A stretch of 64,000 nt of DNA from Physcia stellaris (taxonomy: Eukaryota; Ascomycota; Lecanoromycetes; Caliciales; Physciaceae): positions 522,075 through 586,074 of the forward strand of contig JABSSW010000028.1 of the NCBI GenBank assembly GCA_018902385.1. Direction: 5' to 3'. Under the pieces are notes generated by a model. That model ran no database searches and was not told the DNA's origin. It was given only the letters and a program-made list of their open reading frames with translations. Positions 10,512 to 22,480 of this stretch are shown one piece after another. Positions within the stretch are counted from its first letter, which is position 1; each line of letters opens with the position of its first letter. The position numbers and the translations under genes were made by a program.

Positions 10512-12055
10512 ATGGAAGCAGTTGGCTTCGTGGCCAGCGTGGTCGGCGTGGCTACAGCGGCTCTGGCCTCTAGTCGGGCCTTGTACGAGATGGTCGACGA
10601 AGTGCGCAACGCTCCAGATGAGCTCTCAGCCATCTCAAAAGATACGCATTCTATGCACGATGTGGTGACATCTATTCAGTTGGCACTCAGAGACACCATT
10701 GTTATCAAAGTGCTTCAGGAAGACCGACAGCTTTGCGACCTGGTAACAAGACTGGAAGATCCGATGCTGAACTGTACGACTATGATGTCACAACTTAAGC
10801 TGAGGATAGAGCCGCACTTAAAGCTGGGTAGTAGCGGTACACTTCGGTTCAGCAGCATCGACATTCGTTGGGGTTTCAAAAAGAAGGACATTATCGAGTG
10901 TAGAAATAGGCTTGAAACCACGAAGTCAACGTTGAATGCCGCTCTTGCCTCAATAGTGTTCTTTATTACCCTGAGATCCGCTGGCCAGAATACAGATAAC
11001 CTGCTAAGCCCAGACTTTGCCATCGGCACTAGCAAGTATGATGTCGACGCTGGGTCAGTCTTGATGGAATATGCCGAGTCAATTGAGCCACGGTCTCCCC
11101 CACTCATTACCATAGCAGATACCATAATGGAACCGGTGGAGCTAATGGCAAACGTTCCGATTCCGATTTCCGCCTCACGAGTCGAGGCGATTGAGGAACC
11201 AGAGGAATTTTACAGAGATCATGTTATCGACCCTCCAAATGCTATCGAGATGAAGGACATAAAGGCAATTAATGAATTACTCAAACAAGGCCGCGATGTA
11301 AACCGTCGAAATAAGGATGGAGAGACACTGTTGCACTGGGCTGCCGTAAGTGGGAAGACAGATGTGGTGAGGTTCTTAATCTTACATGATGCCGACATCA
11401 ACGCCAGACGAACAAGGGACGGTCGTACTCCTCTGCATTGTGCTACCGCCGGGAAACATAAGGATATCGTTGAGATACTCCTAGCACGCGGCGCCGATGT
11501 GGCAGCTCTCGACTGTGATAACCTCAGTGCTTTGCAGATGTGGTTAGGATTCGGTAATGCGACTATCTTTTTAGGGATGTAGACGTCTTTTCTTGGGATG
11601 TAGATGAAGACACTGCGATGTTGTTGCTACGAGATGGACCTCCATTACTGAGTTTAGAGCACCAAAGAGCGCCGCCATTACTCCTTGCAATCTGGACAAA
11701 TCTCCCGCGAGTTGTAAAGGCGATACTTGAGAGAGGAAGGCGGACAGGCCAACTCTCAGCAATGCTAGGGAAGTTTGACAACAAAACAATCCTTATCCAT
11801 GCGATCGGGAAAGGCTCAATTGAGATCGTCAGTATTTTGTTGACCTTTGGCGTCAATATCAACGAGTGTGACTCGATTCAACGAACACCGCTCATGATAG
11901 CTGCTGGCAACGGACAATTAGATATCATGTGGTGTCTCATAGAAAAAGGCGCTGACCGTCAGGCAAAGTCCAAGAATGGTCGACAATTCTGGGAGTTCTT
12001 GAAGCAAAACCATCCTGAAGCCTATGCGGAACACTTTTGCAGAGTTCGCGACTAA
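10512..12055 (+). CDS. HeLo-like N-terminal domain plus ankyrin repeats, one frame break
   Basis: The protein opens with GFVASVVGVATAALASSRAL and a helical stretch to about residue 160, the look of the HeLo-like/fungal STAND N-terminal domain. After a linker (residues 165-245) come ankyrin repeats, e.g. DGETLLHWAAVSGKTDVVRF and DGRTPLHCATAGKHKDIVEI. Frame 1 ends at 11582. Repeats continue in another frame from about 11558 to 12055 (LLLAIWTNLPRVVKAIL, IQRTPLMIAAGNGQLDIMWC), so one protein was intended. The break lies at a short imperfect duplication (GGGATGTAGA at 11574 and again at 11596). A 68-nt intron (11515-11582, GTGATA...GTAG) would restore the frame but removes part of a repeat, so I favour an indel. 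No NACHT or NB-ARC domain lies between. HeLo-type domains can form membrane-active assemblies in incompatibility; such a role here is inference. Confidence 0.75.
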
Positions 12056-13958
12056 TGAATGCTCCCTCTCGAACGATGTGCAGGTATCCAATCTTCGTGA
12101 ACCGCCAGCATCTGAGAGTCTGGCCATGGAATTCTAGCGAGGGAATGCCAAAACATAGTATTGCTTCCACAGCAGCGGGAACACCTGTATCCCATCGTCT
12201 GGTCCCAAGTGGTGAGATTATTGAACATCTACCCTGACAAAACTGCGACTACCCGACTTGGGCCGGAATCAGCGAGTGAGGTTTTCTTCATGTCATCTTC
12301 AAATGCTTTGTGCCAAAACGGGTCCACGTTTTGTCACAATGAGTGTACCTCCGTATTGGTGGCGATGCATCGGAGGCAGCATCGCACCACAACAGACCAT
12401 GTGACAGGTCCTTACCGCATATACCCCTCAGACATATGCCCTGGAGTCATCCCATTGGATCGTCTGGCTCAATGCCTTGTGTTATCGACATGGCATTTCG
12501 CGAAAGGGTCCAGCTGTGTTTCCATGCTCTCTTTACTCTGCAATACCTACGAATGATCCGTACTCTGTGAGGATTAGGCTTATTGGACAGATTGTCGGAT
12601 GAGGAGAAGTACTCCGCAAAGACGTCGAGCTCGCCACTGAATCTATTTGAGAAGCCAAACCGCAGACAATGTGCAAAAAAAGTAAACCGAAAATAGAAAA
12701 AGCAGATGTCTCGATGTAGACGTATTGCACAATGCAATGCAAAATGTGATACGAGAGAAAATTGATGGTTTGTCATTGGTGATTATTAGTAAGAAGGTTC
12801 TTATACTCGAGGGTTTTGATGACAATTAATATTCGGAAAACGTTATGTTGGATACTGCCATATGAGCTAATAATCGGCCGGGAAGCCTGATTTAGGATGC
12901 ACTTTGATCATGGGCCGCTTGTTGCGTTGTTTTAAAAGATCTCATCGATCACGAGCCCTATGCTACTGCAGTTGACAGCCTCAGAGACCCGGTGGGTCGC
13001 AAGAGTCGCCTTAGATATCCAGTATCGTCGCCGATCAATACACGACTTGATGGTAATCAACGCTTTACTTGCGATCCTCTGAAAACTTCTCTGGCATCTC
13101 CAAGGACGAAAGTAATCACAATACTATCACACTACTTCCGAACCCAAATGTCATGGGATTGCAGACAACCGCACTACGTTGTCCATGAAGGTTGCTCTCC
13201 ACCACGTGGTATAGAACTACTTAGCGTCAAAATTCCTTGAAGTTGATGGCAGTCAGCCAATTCATCAGCTGGAAGATGTCATGATCTCCTAGCTTCGCCC
13301 AATATGCATGAAAGGACGTACTGGGAAATTATACATGAAAAATCATGATAAGGCAAAAAAGAAGCGTCTCTCATCTAAAATTAGATGATGTAAAATGAAA
13401 AAGACATCAGTGAAATGCTCTATCTATTATATTATAATACAGCAACTACTACTGTACCAACATGGGCTACGGTACGTGTGCCTCCAAGCGGTCCAGATAT
13501 CGAATCGTTGTCGACCTTCGACCCCTCGATCGTGGATTATTAGAACAAAGAAGAATGCAGGCTAGACAGATTCCGAGCCAATCCGTCAACTGAGGAGCCA
13601 ACGATCAAAGAAATGGAGACGATTACTACGTCTCTTTGTTCTTCAATACATCCGCATTTTGGGGCAACGCCACTATGAGTCCTGCCATGTCGACCGTCAA
13701 AGGTACACCTATCCCACAGGGTCCGTGTTATCCCATATACGACATCAATGGCGGTCTGGATGATCTCATCCCCGCTCATTGTTTTCCTTATATAGTCGAC
13801 CAGAAAGCCGTTCAAACCTCCCTTTCTCCCAATCCATCACCATATACACTCGCTCAAGCGGTTCAATATCTGCCTATTGCTCTTCAGCATACACTGCTTA
13901 CAGCACACATTGCTCACAGCACACACTTTCACTAAGCAAATACTATCAGATCCTCAAT
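12056..13958. other. Intergenic region, no supported gene
   Basis: Several frames of 60-130 codons exist (for example 12161-12556), but none has domain-like or compositional support. Bases 13,340-13,440 are AT-rich. The last 170 bp form the promoter and leader of the secreted-protein gene. Confidence 0.5.
13788..13795 (+). promoter_or_regulatory. TATA-like element of the secreted-protein gene
   Basis: TTATATAG lies about 165 bp upstream of the ATG at 13959 and is followed by a C/T- and CA-rich leader (13800-13940), the usual look of a fungal core promoter for an abundantly transcribed small gene. Confidence 0.45.
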
Positions 13959-14672
13959 ATGCATCCTTCAGTCCTTCTCTTTGCGCCAGCGCTCCTTTCG
14001 CTGCTGGTGGCCAGTAGCCCAGTCCCTCAGCAAAAGACCGCCAAGCTAGCAACACGCTCTACACCATACCGCAACCCCAATTTCTGGAGGCCGCTCAATC
14101 CCAAAACATGGGAGAAGATTCACCAGCGGCAAACCGATGATGTGGACATCGACGTCGAGGAATTAGATCTCAAGACTCGCTCCACACCCTTCCACAACCC
14201 GAAGTTCTGGAGACCGAAGAACCCAAAAGCCTTCCAGAACATCCACCAGCGCGACGAACCTACATCTACTACAGTCACTCCGTCTGCCGCCAATGCTACC
14301 ACTGTCCCTTCCCCAACCACCAACTCCACTGCTGCCGCTTCTGCCACTCCCGTTCCCACCGACGATGAGTCCTCCACTGACCCCACAGACCCCTCCAACG
14401 ACCCCAGTGCCGCGGACGAGGACCTCGTCTGGGTCGACGATGACGATGAAGATTCGTACCTCGACAAACGCCACGACACTTCCGCCACTGATGAGGACTC
14501 GGATGACGACGTCGTGTACCACTACCTGTACGATGAGCGCGAAGCTGCGGGTAGTGATTCGGCACCTGTACCAGAGGCGGACAAGAGGGAGGTCGTGAGC
14601 AAACGAGAGGTTGACTACGATGAGGACCTTGATTATCTGTTCGATGATGGGACTGCCGCGGAGGATTTCTAG
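13959..14672 (+). CDS. Secreted acidic protein with two peptide repeats and Kex2 sites
   Basis: The start is set at 13959 because it begins a clean signal peptide (MHPSVLLFAPALLSLLVASS, cleavage probably near residue 20-22). An in-frame start further up would bury that peptide. The 237-residue product has two copies of a repeat of about 25 residues: TRSTPYRNPNFWRPLNPK and TRSTPFHNPKFWRPKNPK, each ending in IHQR. A Thr/Ser/Ala/Pro-rich linker and a very acidic tail follow. The tail carries dibasic Lys-Arg sites (DKRHD, DKREVV, SKREVD) typical of Kex2 processing. The order (signal, repeats, KR sites) resembles fungal Kex2-processed repeat proteins, which include pheromone and ribosomal-peptide precursors. 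No cysteine is seen. Function unknown; a secreted peptide precursor or a cell-wall/effector-like protein are both possible. Confidence 0.8.
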   Translation: MHPSVLLFAPALLSLLVASSPVPQQKTAKLATRSTPYRNPNFWRPLNPKTWEKIHQRQTDDVDIDVEELDLKTRSTPFHNPKFWRPKNPKAFQNIHQRDEPTSTTVTPSAANATTVPSPTTNSTAAASATPVPTDDESSTDPTDPSNDPSAADEDLVWVDDDDEDSYLDKRHDTSATDEDSDDDVVYHYLYDEREAAGSDSAPVPEADKREVVSKREVDYDEDLDYLFDDGTAAEDF

Positions 14673-15953
14673 ACAGGGAGGGAATGGCGAGTGATTGGGA
14701 ACAGAGATTTATATTTCTTCAATCTATATTTTGGGACGGTACTAGTATGTGGGGTGCGATGAGGGACAGTAGCTCGCGGACCATCGGCTCTACTTTCTTT
14801 GATTTGTTACATTCACTTCTTCTGCGCTGATTGGCGTTCCATTTTGTTTTCTTCTACAAAAAAGCGGTTTTTTCTGGGGACTTTTGGTCTGCAGCACCTT
14901 TTTTGCTTCTAAACATTCATTTCCTTCTTTTTTACACATATCATATCAAAAGTAGCCAATATTGCTTAAAGGCTGTTCTGAGCTCCCCGTACAAACTTCC
15001 AAGACAAAGCATCCCTTTCTACCGAACTCAAATGTGGTGGGTAGGTGCAAGGGTAGGATAGACAATTGACCAGCGTCACAAGTACTGGCTGTCAATAAAA
15101 ATCCATACTCCTACCCACCCATTTCCTATTCCCCTCCAGTAAGTAAGCAGTGTGCCTGTCCTCGATGACCCTTGATCGTCAATCGACCCTACCCTCCACA
15201 CAGAAGTAGCACTCTCACTCTCATCTCATACCTTCCGGTATTCTCGTTCCAACCCTCCCTCTTCCATCCCCCTCGCCTTTGAAATCTTCATCCACCCGCT
15301 CATCCCCCTCCCCCAAGCCCACTGTTTCCACCACCGCCCTTATTACCTTTCGCGGAAAGGGGATACCAAAGCCGATTGGCGGGGGTGACGTTCATGATTT
15401 CGTTTTTTTCTTTTTCTGGCTGTGTTGAGGGGGTTATTGAGTCCTTGAAGGAGGCGGTTGAGGGGAAGATGAGTTTGAGGCTGATTCTTGGGGGAGAGAT
15501 GGGGTTGGAGTGGAGTGGGATGAAGTGGGGTGAAGGAAAAAGAAAGGGGAAAGGCGAGAAGAAGGGTTTGATTCGAGTACATAATGATGGTGTTCATACT
15601 GGTGAATAAAGACGGACCGTGACTTGATTATTTGGACCTGGGTCGGCATGTATGGATTCTATCTATCACTGCGGAAATGGAATGATGTACAGTTCTAATA
15701 GATAGTACTGAGTATTAGGCTCATCGGGGGAGTAGCCTTCACTGCTGAGGTCCGTTCGGCTACTAAGCTGTAAGGTTTTGTCGTTTTGGGGGTTATGCTA
15801 CCCTTCGGAGACCAGATGTACCTATTCATCCCTCTTTCGTTCTTACGATTTTCCACGATTGAATGTGTAATACAAGTAAAAACAAGAGAATGACTCACAT
15901 ATCAAGCTTCCATCAATTATTCTAGACTACTTAGGTAGTAGAGAAGACTTACA
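14673..15953. other. Intergenic region, strongly strand-skewed
   Basis: About 1.3 kb without a supported gene. Bases 15,080-15,340 are pyrimidine-rich on the + strand and 15,400-15,600 are purine-rich. This opens frames on both strands (15376-15609 and 15343-15597) that look like by-products of the skew. Confidence 0.5.
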
Positions 15954-16565
15954 TTACAGCAAGGTACACCTACTATTCCAAGTCTTTCTCCCCCTCCTCT
16001 CTGACTTCAACCCCAGATCCGCATTCCTCGGCAAAGGCAAAAAGTCTTTCAGCCCATTGAGCTCTCTCCCACAAGGTACCTTACGACGGATCTTGGGATT
16101 GGAGGAAGGCTTGCTGATGCGTGACGACGACTCTTGTGGACTGCGAGCGGGACTTTTGTTGGAAGCGGAGACGACCCGATTATCGATCGACGAGGAGGAG
16201 GAGGATGTAGTTCTCTTCATTGACAGAAGCGCGATTGCTGCTTCCTCTACGCTCACCTCAGAATTCGTAGCACTCCAAGACTTCGAATAGCTGACTCGAC
16301 TGTTAGCGGATGCTGAGGAGGAGATAGATTCCTTCATACCAAGAAGCGTAGCTGCTGCTTCTTCTTCTTGGGTCGTCTCAAAGGTCTGAACTATAGCGAA
16401 GGCATTAGCAGACGGGTTTGGCGCCTCACGTACCTTGCGCTCATGCTCATTATCCGTCAGCTCGTTCGATAGCGCTTGTGAGGTTGCTGTGTTGGAAGCG
16501 GTAGCTGAGGGTCGAGGAAGAGGCCGCTGGTTGTCGAGGGCGCTGAGGATTTGTGTGATGTTCAT
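15954..16565 (-). CDS. Small Ser-rich protein with a duplicated E-A-A-x-x-L-L-x-M-K motif
   Basis: Two exons, 16565-16434 and 16385-15954. The 48-nt intron has donor GTACGT, branch TGCTAAT and acceptor TTCAG. Its length is a multiple of three, so the unspliced frame is also open, but the splice signals are strong. The 191-residue product starts MNITQILSALDNQRPLPRP. It contains two copies of a motif followed by a serine run: EEEAAATLLGMKESISSS and VEEAAIALLSMKRTTSSS. The C-terminus is basic (KIRRKVPCGRELNGLKDFLP). I do not recognise the family. The repeated amphipathic motif next to serine-rich phospho-acceptor-like segments suggests a regulatory nuclear protein, but this is inference. The frame stays open upstream to 16652, so a longer start is possible. 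Confidence 0.6.
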   Translation of the reverse strand: MNITQILSALDNQRPLPRPSATASNTATSQALSNELTDNEHERKVREAPNPSANAFAIVQTFETTQEEEAAATLLGMKESISSSASANSRVSYSKSWSATNSEVSVEEAAIALLSMKRTTSSSSSSIDNRVVSASNKSPARSPQESSSRISKPSSNPKIRRKVPCGRELNGLKDFLPLPRNADLGLKSERRGRKTWNSRCTLL

Positions 16566-17598
16566 GGTTTGATGGATCGCTGCTGCTGTTCGTTGAGGCA
16601 TGTAACGCAGAAAGATGAAATGCAAGTAACCTTGTAGAGTAGCTATCTGCAATTAGATGTTTCCTCCACTCAGGATAATTTAGAGGCTGGAATGAAGAAC
16701 AGAATGTTGCCTTTACCATACGTTCTATATGTAGTGAACGGATTCCCGCAGAGCACCGTGCTTCTTCTCACAATGGCAACAAAGAAAGCGAAGAAAAGTA
16801 TAAAGAAAATAACAAAGAAAGCAGAAAAGACTGTGTTTCGACAATGAATTGTGTTATTGGATTTTCGCACATTCCAAAGTCTGTGATCAAATGCAACTGT
16901 ATCGGCAAGCCAGCCTGATGCAAAGGTTTAGAGTTGTAAGTTTCGAGTGATATGTAGCAATCTCGACGACAAGCCTTTCGAAGTTCGGTAAAGCAGCTTC
17001 TTCATCTCTCCCTCGATAGAAATAGTGTCCATAATCCTGGTCTGCTAGTCAGTAGTAACTTGTACTCCGGGGAAAAGTGGCCAAGGTGCAAGTAATGCAT
17101 GATGAATACTATCAAGAACACTCAAACCAACGAACCATACAATACCCTGATAGGCCGACCACGTTGAGATCTTCTCGCCAAAGTAGTGACCTCAGAGGTC
17201 CTCGCTCGATCACCAGTAGAAGCGTGCTCGTGATTGGACACTCTCCGGAAAACCATCCCGAATGCTCATAGTCGTGCAAGGCACTTCAGCTATTTATATA
17301 TCACCGAGGATTCGGCCATCACCCAGGGTTTGTTTTGTTGCCCTAGTAGTTAACATGGATATCGTAGACATTCTGCGATTATTGAAATTCTATCGATTCT
17401 TGCCGAGACATGAAAAGCAAGTACTAACGATTGAGGGAATCCGCCATCTATGCAGCAAGAAAACTCTAGTCTTCGATCGAAGCGACGGCCACTACCTCAA
17501 GATTATGTATCCACACCCCGACCTCTCTATCCATGAACCAATCCTCCTACTTTTTGATATAACATGCGAAAAGTAACATAAGAATATCCTGCCCCTTT
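16566..17598. other. Intergenic region, one weak short frame
   Basis: About 1 kb. The only frame of note runs from the ATG at 17355 to 17576 (73 codons, MDIVDILRLLKFYRFLPRHE). It has no support beyond being open, and I do not call it. Confidence 0.4.
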
Positions 17599-20500
17599 TT
17601 AGTCCTCAATAGTCCCAATATCCACCTCTAAGCGCTGTCGTTCCCCACTTTGCTGGACCATGTCCCAAAAGACGCCTCTTTTCTCCATCAACGCTTTCGG
17701 CGTATCGAATTCTGCAGCCAAACCATCACTCATAACTAGAATTTTGTCAAAGTCTGATATTGTCGAAAGTCGATGTGCGATCACCAACAAGGTGCTGTCC
17801 TGGAACTCTTCCCGGATGGAGCGTTGAATAAGAACATCGGTTGCCATATCAACTGCGGAAGTAGCTTCGTCGAGCACCATAATCTTAGGACGAGATACAA
17901 TGGCACGAGCAAGGCAAAGAAGCTGCCTCTGACCTTGAGACAGGTTTAGCCCGCCTTCACTGATGCGAGAGTGCAGGCTTCCAAAGATGTTGGTATTAGT
18001 ATCCAATGGTGTGCCCGGAACCCCGTGTCCACTGTTCGACAACTCGTCTCTTGAACCAGGGCCGGTGTTACGAATTAGGTGTACCCGCTCCAGGGCGTCA
18101 AAGAGTTCCGCATCACTGTGTTCGCCAAATGCGTCTAGATTAGAGCGAACAGTGCCCGAAAAGAGTACGGGGTCTTGAGGTATGATCGCCAGGCGACTTC
18201 GAAGATCATGAAGCTTGATCTTGGATATATCCACACCATCGATAATGATACTACCAGCCCGGGGTTCCAGAAAGCGGAATAGAGCCAGGGTCAGTGACGA
18301 TTTGCCAGCACCCGTTCGGCCCACAACTCCGATGCGCTCATTCTTATCAATCTTGAAGCTGAGTCCCTTGATCACTGGGGGAAGATCGGGAGCGTAGCCA
18401 GCAACTAGGCCGTCAACTTCAAGTCGACCCTCCGGTGGCCACGCTGCAGATACTTCCTGTCCTCCCTGATCTTCTGTAGGAAGTTTAGAGTATTCGACAA
18501 TCCGTTCCGTAGCATTCATTGCAAGTTCAACGTTGGCATATTGCCGGATAGTCCATATCATTGCGCTACTGTACTGTAATGCGAAAGACAGCGCAAATCC
18601 AGCGAGGGAGGCGTCAATGCCGGCTTGTAAGACAATGACAGCAGCCACGAAGGTGGCAAAGAACCCTCCTATGATATTAAGATTGATCATTAGCCATCTG
18701 TTACATAGCCACAGATACCAAAAGGCTCTGGCATGATCATCGATTTTACTGAACATCTTCTGCGTGTAAGCCTCAGCTTTGTCGAATGCGCGGATTGTGC
18801 CGAGACCCACGAGGATCGAACCGAATTGCTCGAAAATAGGGCTTTTGTAAGTGCTTTCCAAACGCTTTATTTCGCGAGCGCCGGCCAAGAAAAGCGTAGC
18901 GACGAAAAGGCAGAAGAGTAGGAGTACAACTGCGAAGAGTAACATAAAGGGTGACACAAATGCTCCTGCGACGATAATACCAATTAACTGTATGATTTGA
19001 TAGAGCATGAAGCCCAGATCACTACCCATCCTCGAGTCAACAGCCACAAAATCAGCTGTGAAACGGTTCAATATCCGCCCCACGGGAACAGTGTCGAGCC
19101 ATCTGAGCGGTGCGCGTAGTATAGTGTGGGTAAGTCTTTCGAAGAGGATCCGGGATGCCCTGAGAGATCCCAAAAAGACACAGAAGTACCTGACGGTACC
19201 CATGAAGCATATTGCCACAGAAATGCCGACGTATATTGACAAGTAGAATTTCAGGCTGCCATTCTCTTCGTTTTGCGTAGCGAATCCCTTGAAGGATGTA
19301 CGGTCCACAAGATAGAAGGCTTTGTTTTGGGAGAAGAGAACTGTCTGCAACTCGTGTGTCTCGTAGGAGCGAGTCCAAAGGCTGACCCACCATGCCCGCC
19401 CTAAAAGCATTGCTTGGTAAGTGGCGTAGAGTAGCAGGATCGGAATCCAGAACCACACGCCTCCGGATGTTTCGAGGTACTCTTTATAGATTGACACCTT
19501 AATGGCACCGGTTTCTCTTGATTCTTCCTCCGTGAACTTCTTAGGCTGGCCCTCAAGTTTAGCATCCAAGACACCATGATTACCAGCAGGTGCTGTCTCA
19601 GACTCCATTGTAAGCACCTTGACCAAGGATTCGCCGTTGTTGTCTTGAAAATTTAACAAACTCTGGTCGTCATACTGTTCTGATGGTCTTGACTGAGCTT
19701 GCTGCTCATCCGACAGAATCTGATTCAGGACGCCGGCACGTTGAAGATCTTCGACAAAACCCGCGTGCTCTGCAGTGCCTTCAGACAGGACTACGGCATA
19801 AGATGTGCTGGGTAGACAAAGCTCGATATGATGCGTGACCAGGATACGTGTACGCCCCTTGCCCAAGTCACCTATCAATGCTTCCTCATAGAGATGGCGG
19901 CCGACATGAGCGTCAACAGCACTGAAAATGTCGTCAAGAACCAGGATACCTGCGCGCGAGTAAAGTGCGCGGGCAAAAGACAGCCGCCATTTTTGGCCGC
20001 CACTGAGATTGATGCCGTTAGCTCCGATATCAGTATTGTCGCCGTCTGTAAGCATCTCGAAATCTTTCGTAAGTGCGCACGCTGACACGACCTTTCTATA
20101 GCGGCCAGCATCATAAGGGAGGCCAAACAGAATATTTTCCTTGATCGTAGCATTCTCGATGAAACATATCTGGGCTACAAAAGCGATTGCCGAATCGATA
20201 ATCCAGTCGCTCTTGTTGGCCTTGAAGTCATGCCTTTCGCTCAGCGGTGGAGCAACCGGAACCTCGATTCGACCGGCCAATCTGTCAACCTCTCCAATGA
20301 TTGATGCTAGAAGTAGAGATTTCCCTGATCCAGTTTGCCCTGAAATGACACTCAACTTCCTCCTTGGAAACTTGATGTTGAGGTTTCGCAGTACAAAACG
20401 CTCAGTGGCATCTTCATCCGAAGGCCATGCTATGGAAGCATCTTTATAAGAAATCTCGACACCAGGTACGATGTAATGTTGCTTTTCAGGGGCTTCGAGA

Positions 20501-22480
20501 TACTCTGCGATCCTTCCAAGGCTGACCCATGCTTCTAAGGCGTCTGCGGTCAGTTCAGGGATGACAGCTAGGTTGATCTCAATCTGCGCGAAGATAGCGA
20601 TTGTTGTAAAAGCAACGGAAGGCGTGAGGTCACCGTGGAGAAACGCATACCTTGGGCAGTTAGCAGATTTTGACAAGCGATCAAGTTCCTTACATTGCCA
20701 ATGCTACAGCGGACAACATCACAGGCCCGAGTATCCAAATCGAGATTAAGACTGTATCCAAGCAAAAGACTCTCCACTGCTTAGCCAGCTCTGCGGATCG
20801 AGACTGCCTGATCTTCGATTCCCACTGCCGTTCCAAAGCAGAAAACTTGATCTGGCGTATACCCTGTAGAGCTTCTGTAACGACAACCTGTCATGGCGTT
20901 AGTAACTTAGTGGTCTGGTAGAACACACCTTTATCATACCATTTTCTGGTCACGAAGTGTCATTAGCTCTCCCTGCGTTTTAGTATAGGCCTTGGAGGCG
21001 TAGACGTTGATTGGAAGTACCAGAACGAATACGCCCAAGCCAGCGAGTAGCGCTGCCCACCCAATGAGGGTCTCTAAGATCCAAACGCTCACGATTAACC
21101 GAACGACTGTTGACGGATAGAGAAACCAGAAAGTTGCAAAGTCAGCGACCCTTTTGGTATCAACCCCCACTAGGTTTATCTGAGCTTGCCGGCTCTTCTG
21201 TGCGTCTTCATCGATCGGCTTGCCATTATGATCCCCTAAGATGGCACCATTGGTAGACCCATTGCCCGGAGTCGTTGTAGCAGTTCCTGTCTTTGCAAGG
21301 GATTTGACATCCTTGCGCCGGGTGGCCTTAGCTACGATGAAAGCGGACAGCTCAGAGCGAATCATGGCCCCTAATCGCGCCCCTATGCCAACCAATGTTA
21401 AATCATGTGATGCGAATCTTTCATATCCACTTACAGACAATCCACAAGAGCCAAGTCTCGAGGGAGTTGGTGATAATTATTGAAGCTCCGAGTCCTATAA
21501 TCCAAGCCCACGCATCACTGCTGACAGCTTCACCTTCTGAACGGTGCTCCAGAAGCTCCAAGAATTTGTACATGGCGAGCGAAGGTGCAAAGAGAAGGAT
21601 ACCATGAACGGTAGACAAGACTGTCTGAAATAAAGCTTCCGGATAATGGGCAGCTAACAGAGTTTTCCAAAGGCGATCTTTGGTCTCCATTGTGTTAAAT
21701 TGATCATGAAGATGAGCTGATCGGACACCAAGATGGAGATATGGTAGGTCCTCCAGATCTAGACCTTTATTGGCCTTGGCAAAAGACAACAGGCTGTTGA
21801 CCCAGCCGAAAGTGTATCGGCTAAAGGCAGAAACAGTGTATTGCTTGTCAACAGGGTAGCCCAGAAAGTAGACCATCGGTCGTCGCGGGTACAATAAGGA
21901 AAGTATGAGACACAACACGCCAGCGGCAAATTGAACAGCATCCAGGACCATGCTTGTGCTGTTCCTGCTCGAGCCATAATCGTTGTATTGCACAAGGACA
22001 TTTTTCGCAGCTATAGAAACAACGAGGATCAAAAAGGCGAACGCTGTTCTCAATGCCAAATGATAGAGTAGAATAGGCTGGCGCGAAAGATGAAAGACTG
22101 TGATTTGGGGACAAATCAGAAGCTGTAAGATTGATCAGCTCAGCCAACTCTGTTGAAGAGATAGGCTTGCTCACCCAGCTAGCGAAGGTCATCCAGTCGA
22201 AGAAAAGTAGGCTTCTTATGGCAGTTGTGTTCAAGATGGCAGCGGAGAGTGCCAGGATACATCCTGCACTCCACAACGCTGCGATGGAGTATTTGAGGAC
22301 ACGGACATAGTTCAAATACCCTTTCTGCGAATCTTCGGTCGCAACGCCATCATGATCTTCATAAAGCTTCTTCTGGCTTGCGTTCGAAGAGGAGCTCCTA
22401 AACTTCCACAGTGTCTGGGCAGCAAGGATACAGATAAAGGCGGTGCTGATGGCGCTGATAACGAGGGGCAGATGATCCAT
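17599..22480 (-). CDS. Full-length ABC transporter, ABCC/MRP subfamily
   Basis: Five exons: 22480-22175, 22122-21435, 21382-20940, 20887-20694 and 20650-17599. Introns are 52, 52, 52 and 43 nt. The splice gives 1560 residues in one frame. The layout is TMD0-TMD1-NBD1-TMD2-NBD2. NBD1 has Walker A GQTGSGKS (about residue 648), signature LSGGQK and Walker B VLDDIFSAVD, with Asp where the catalytic Glu would be, the degenerate NBD1 site typical of ABCC proteins. NBD2 is canonical: GRTGAGKS, LSQGQRQ, VLDEATSAVD and the switch AHR. Members export glutathione or other conjugates, drugs or metabolites across vacuolar or plasma membranes; substrate unknown. The linker between the halves is acidic. The start is the first ATG giving a TMD0-like helix (LPLVISAISTAFICILAA). 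The frame is open to 22603, so the N-terminus could be longer. No biosynthetic genes are adjacent. Confidence 0.93.

Noticed and set aside
12161-12556. A frame of 131 codons downstream of the ankyrin gene
   Set aside because: The composition is not protein-like, no motifs are seen, and the frame overlaps others of equal quality.
15343-15609. Opposing frames in the purine/pyrimidine-skewed intergenic stretch
   Set aside because: Low complexity explains both. Neither has a domain or a signal peptide.
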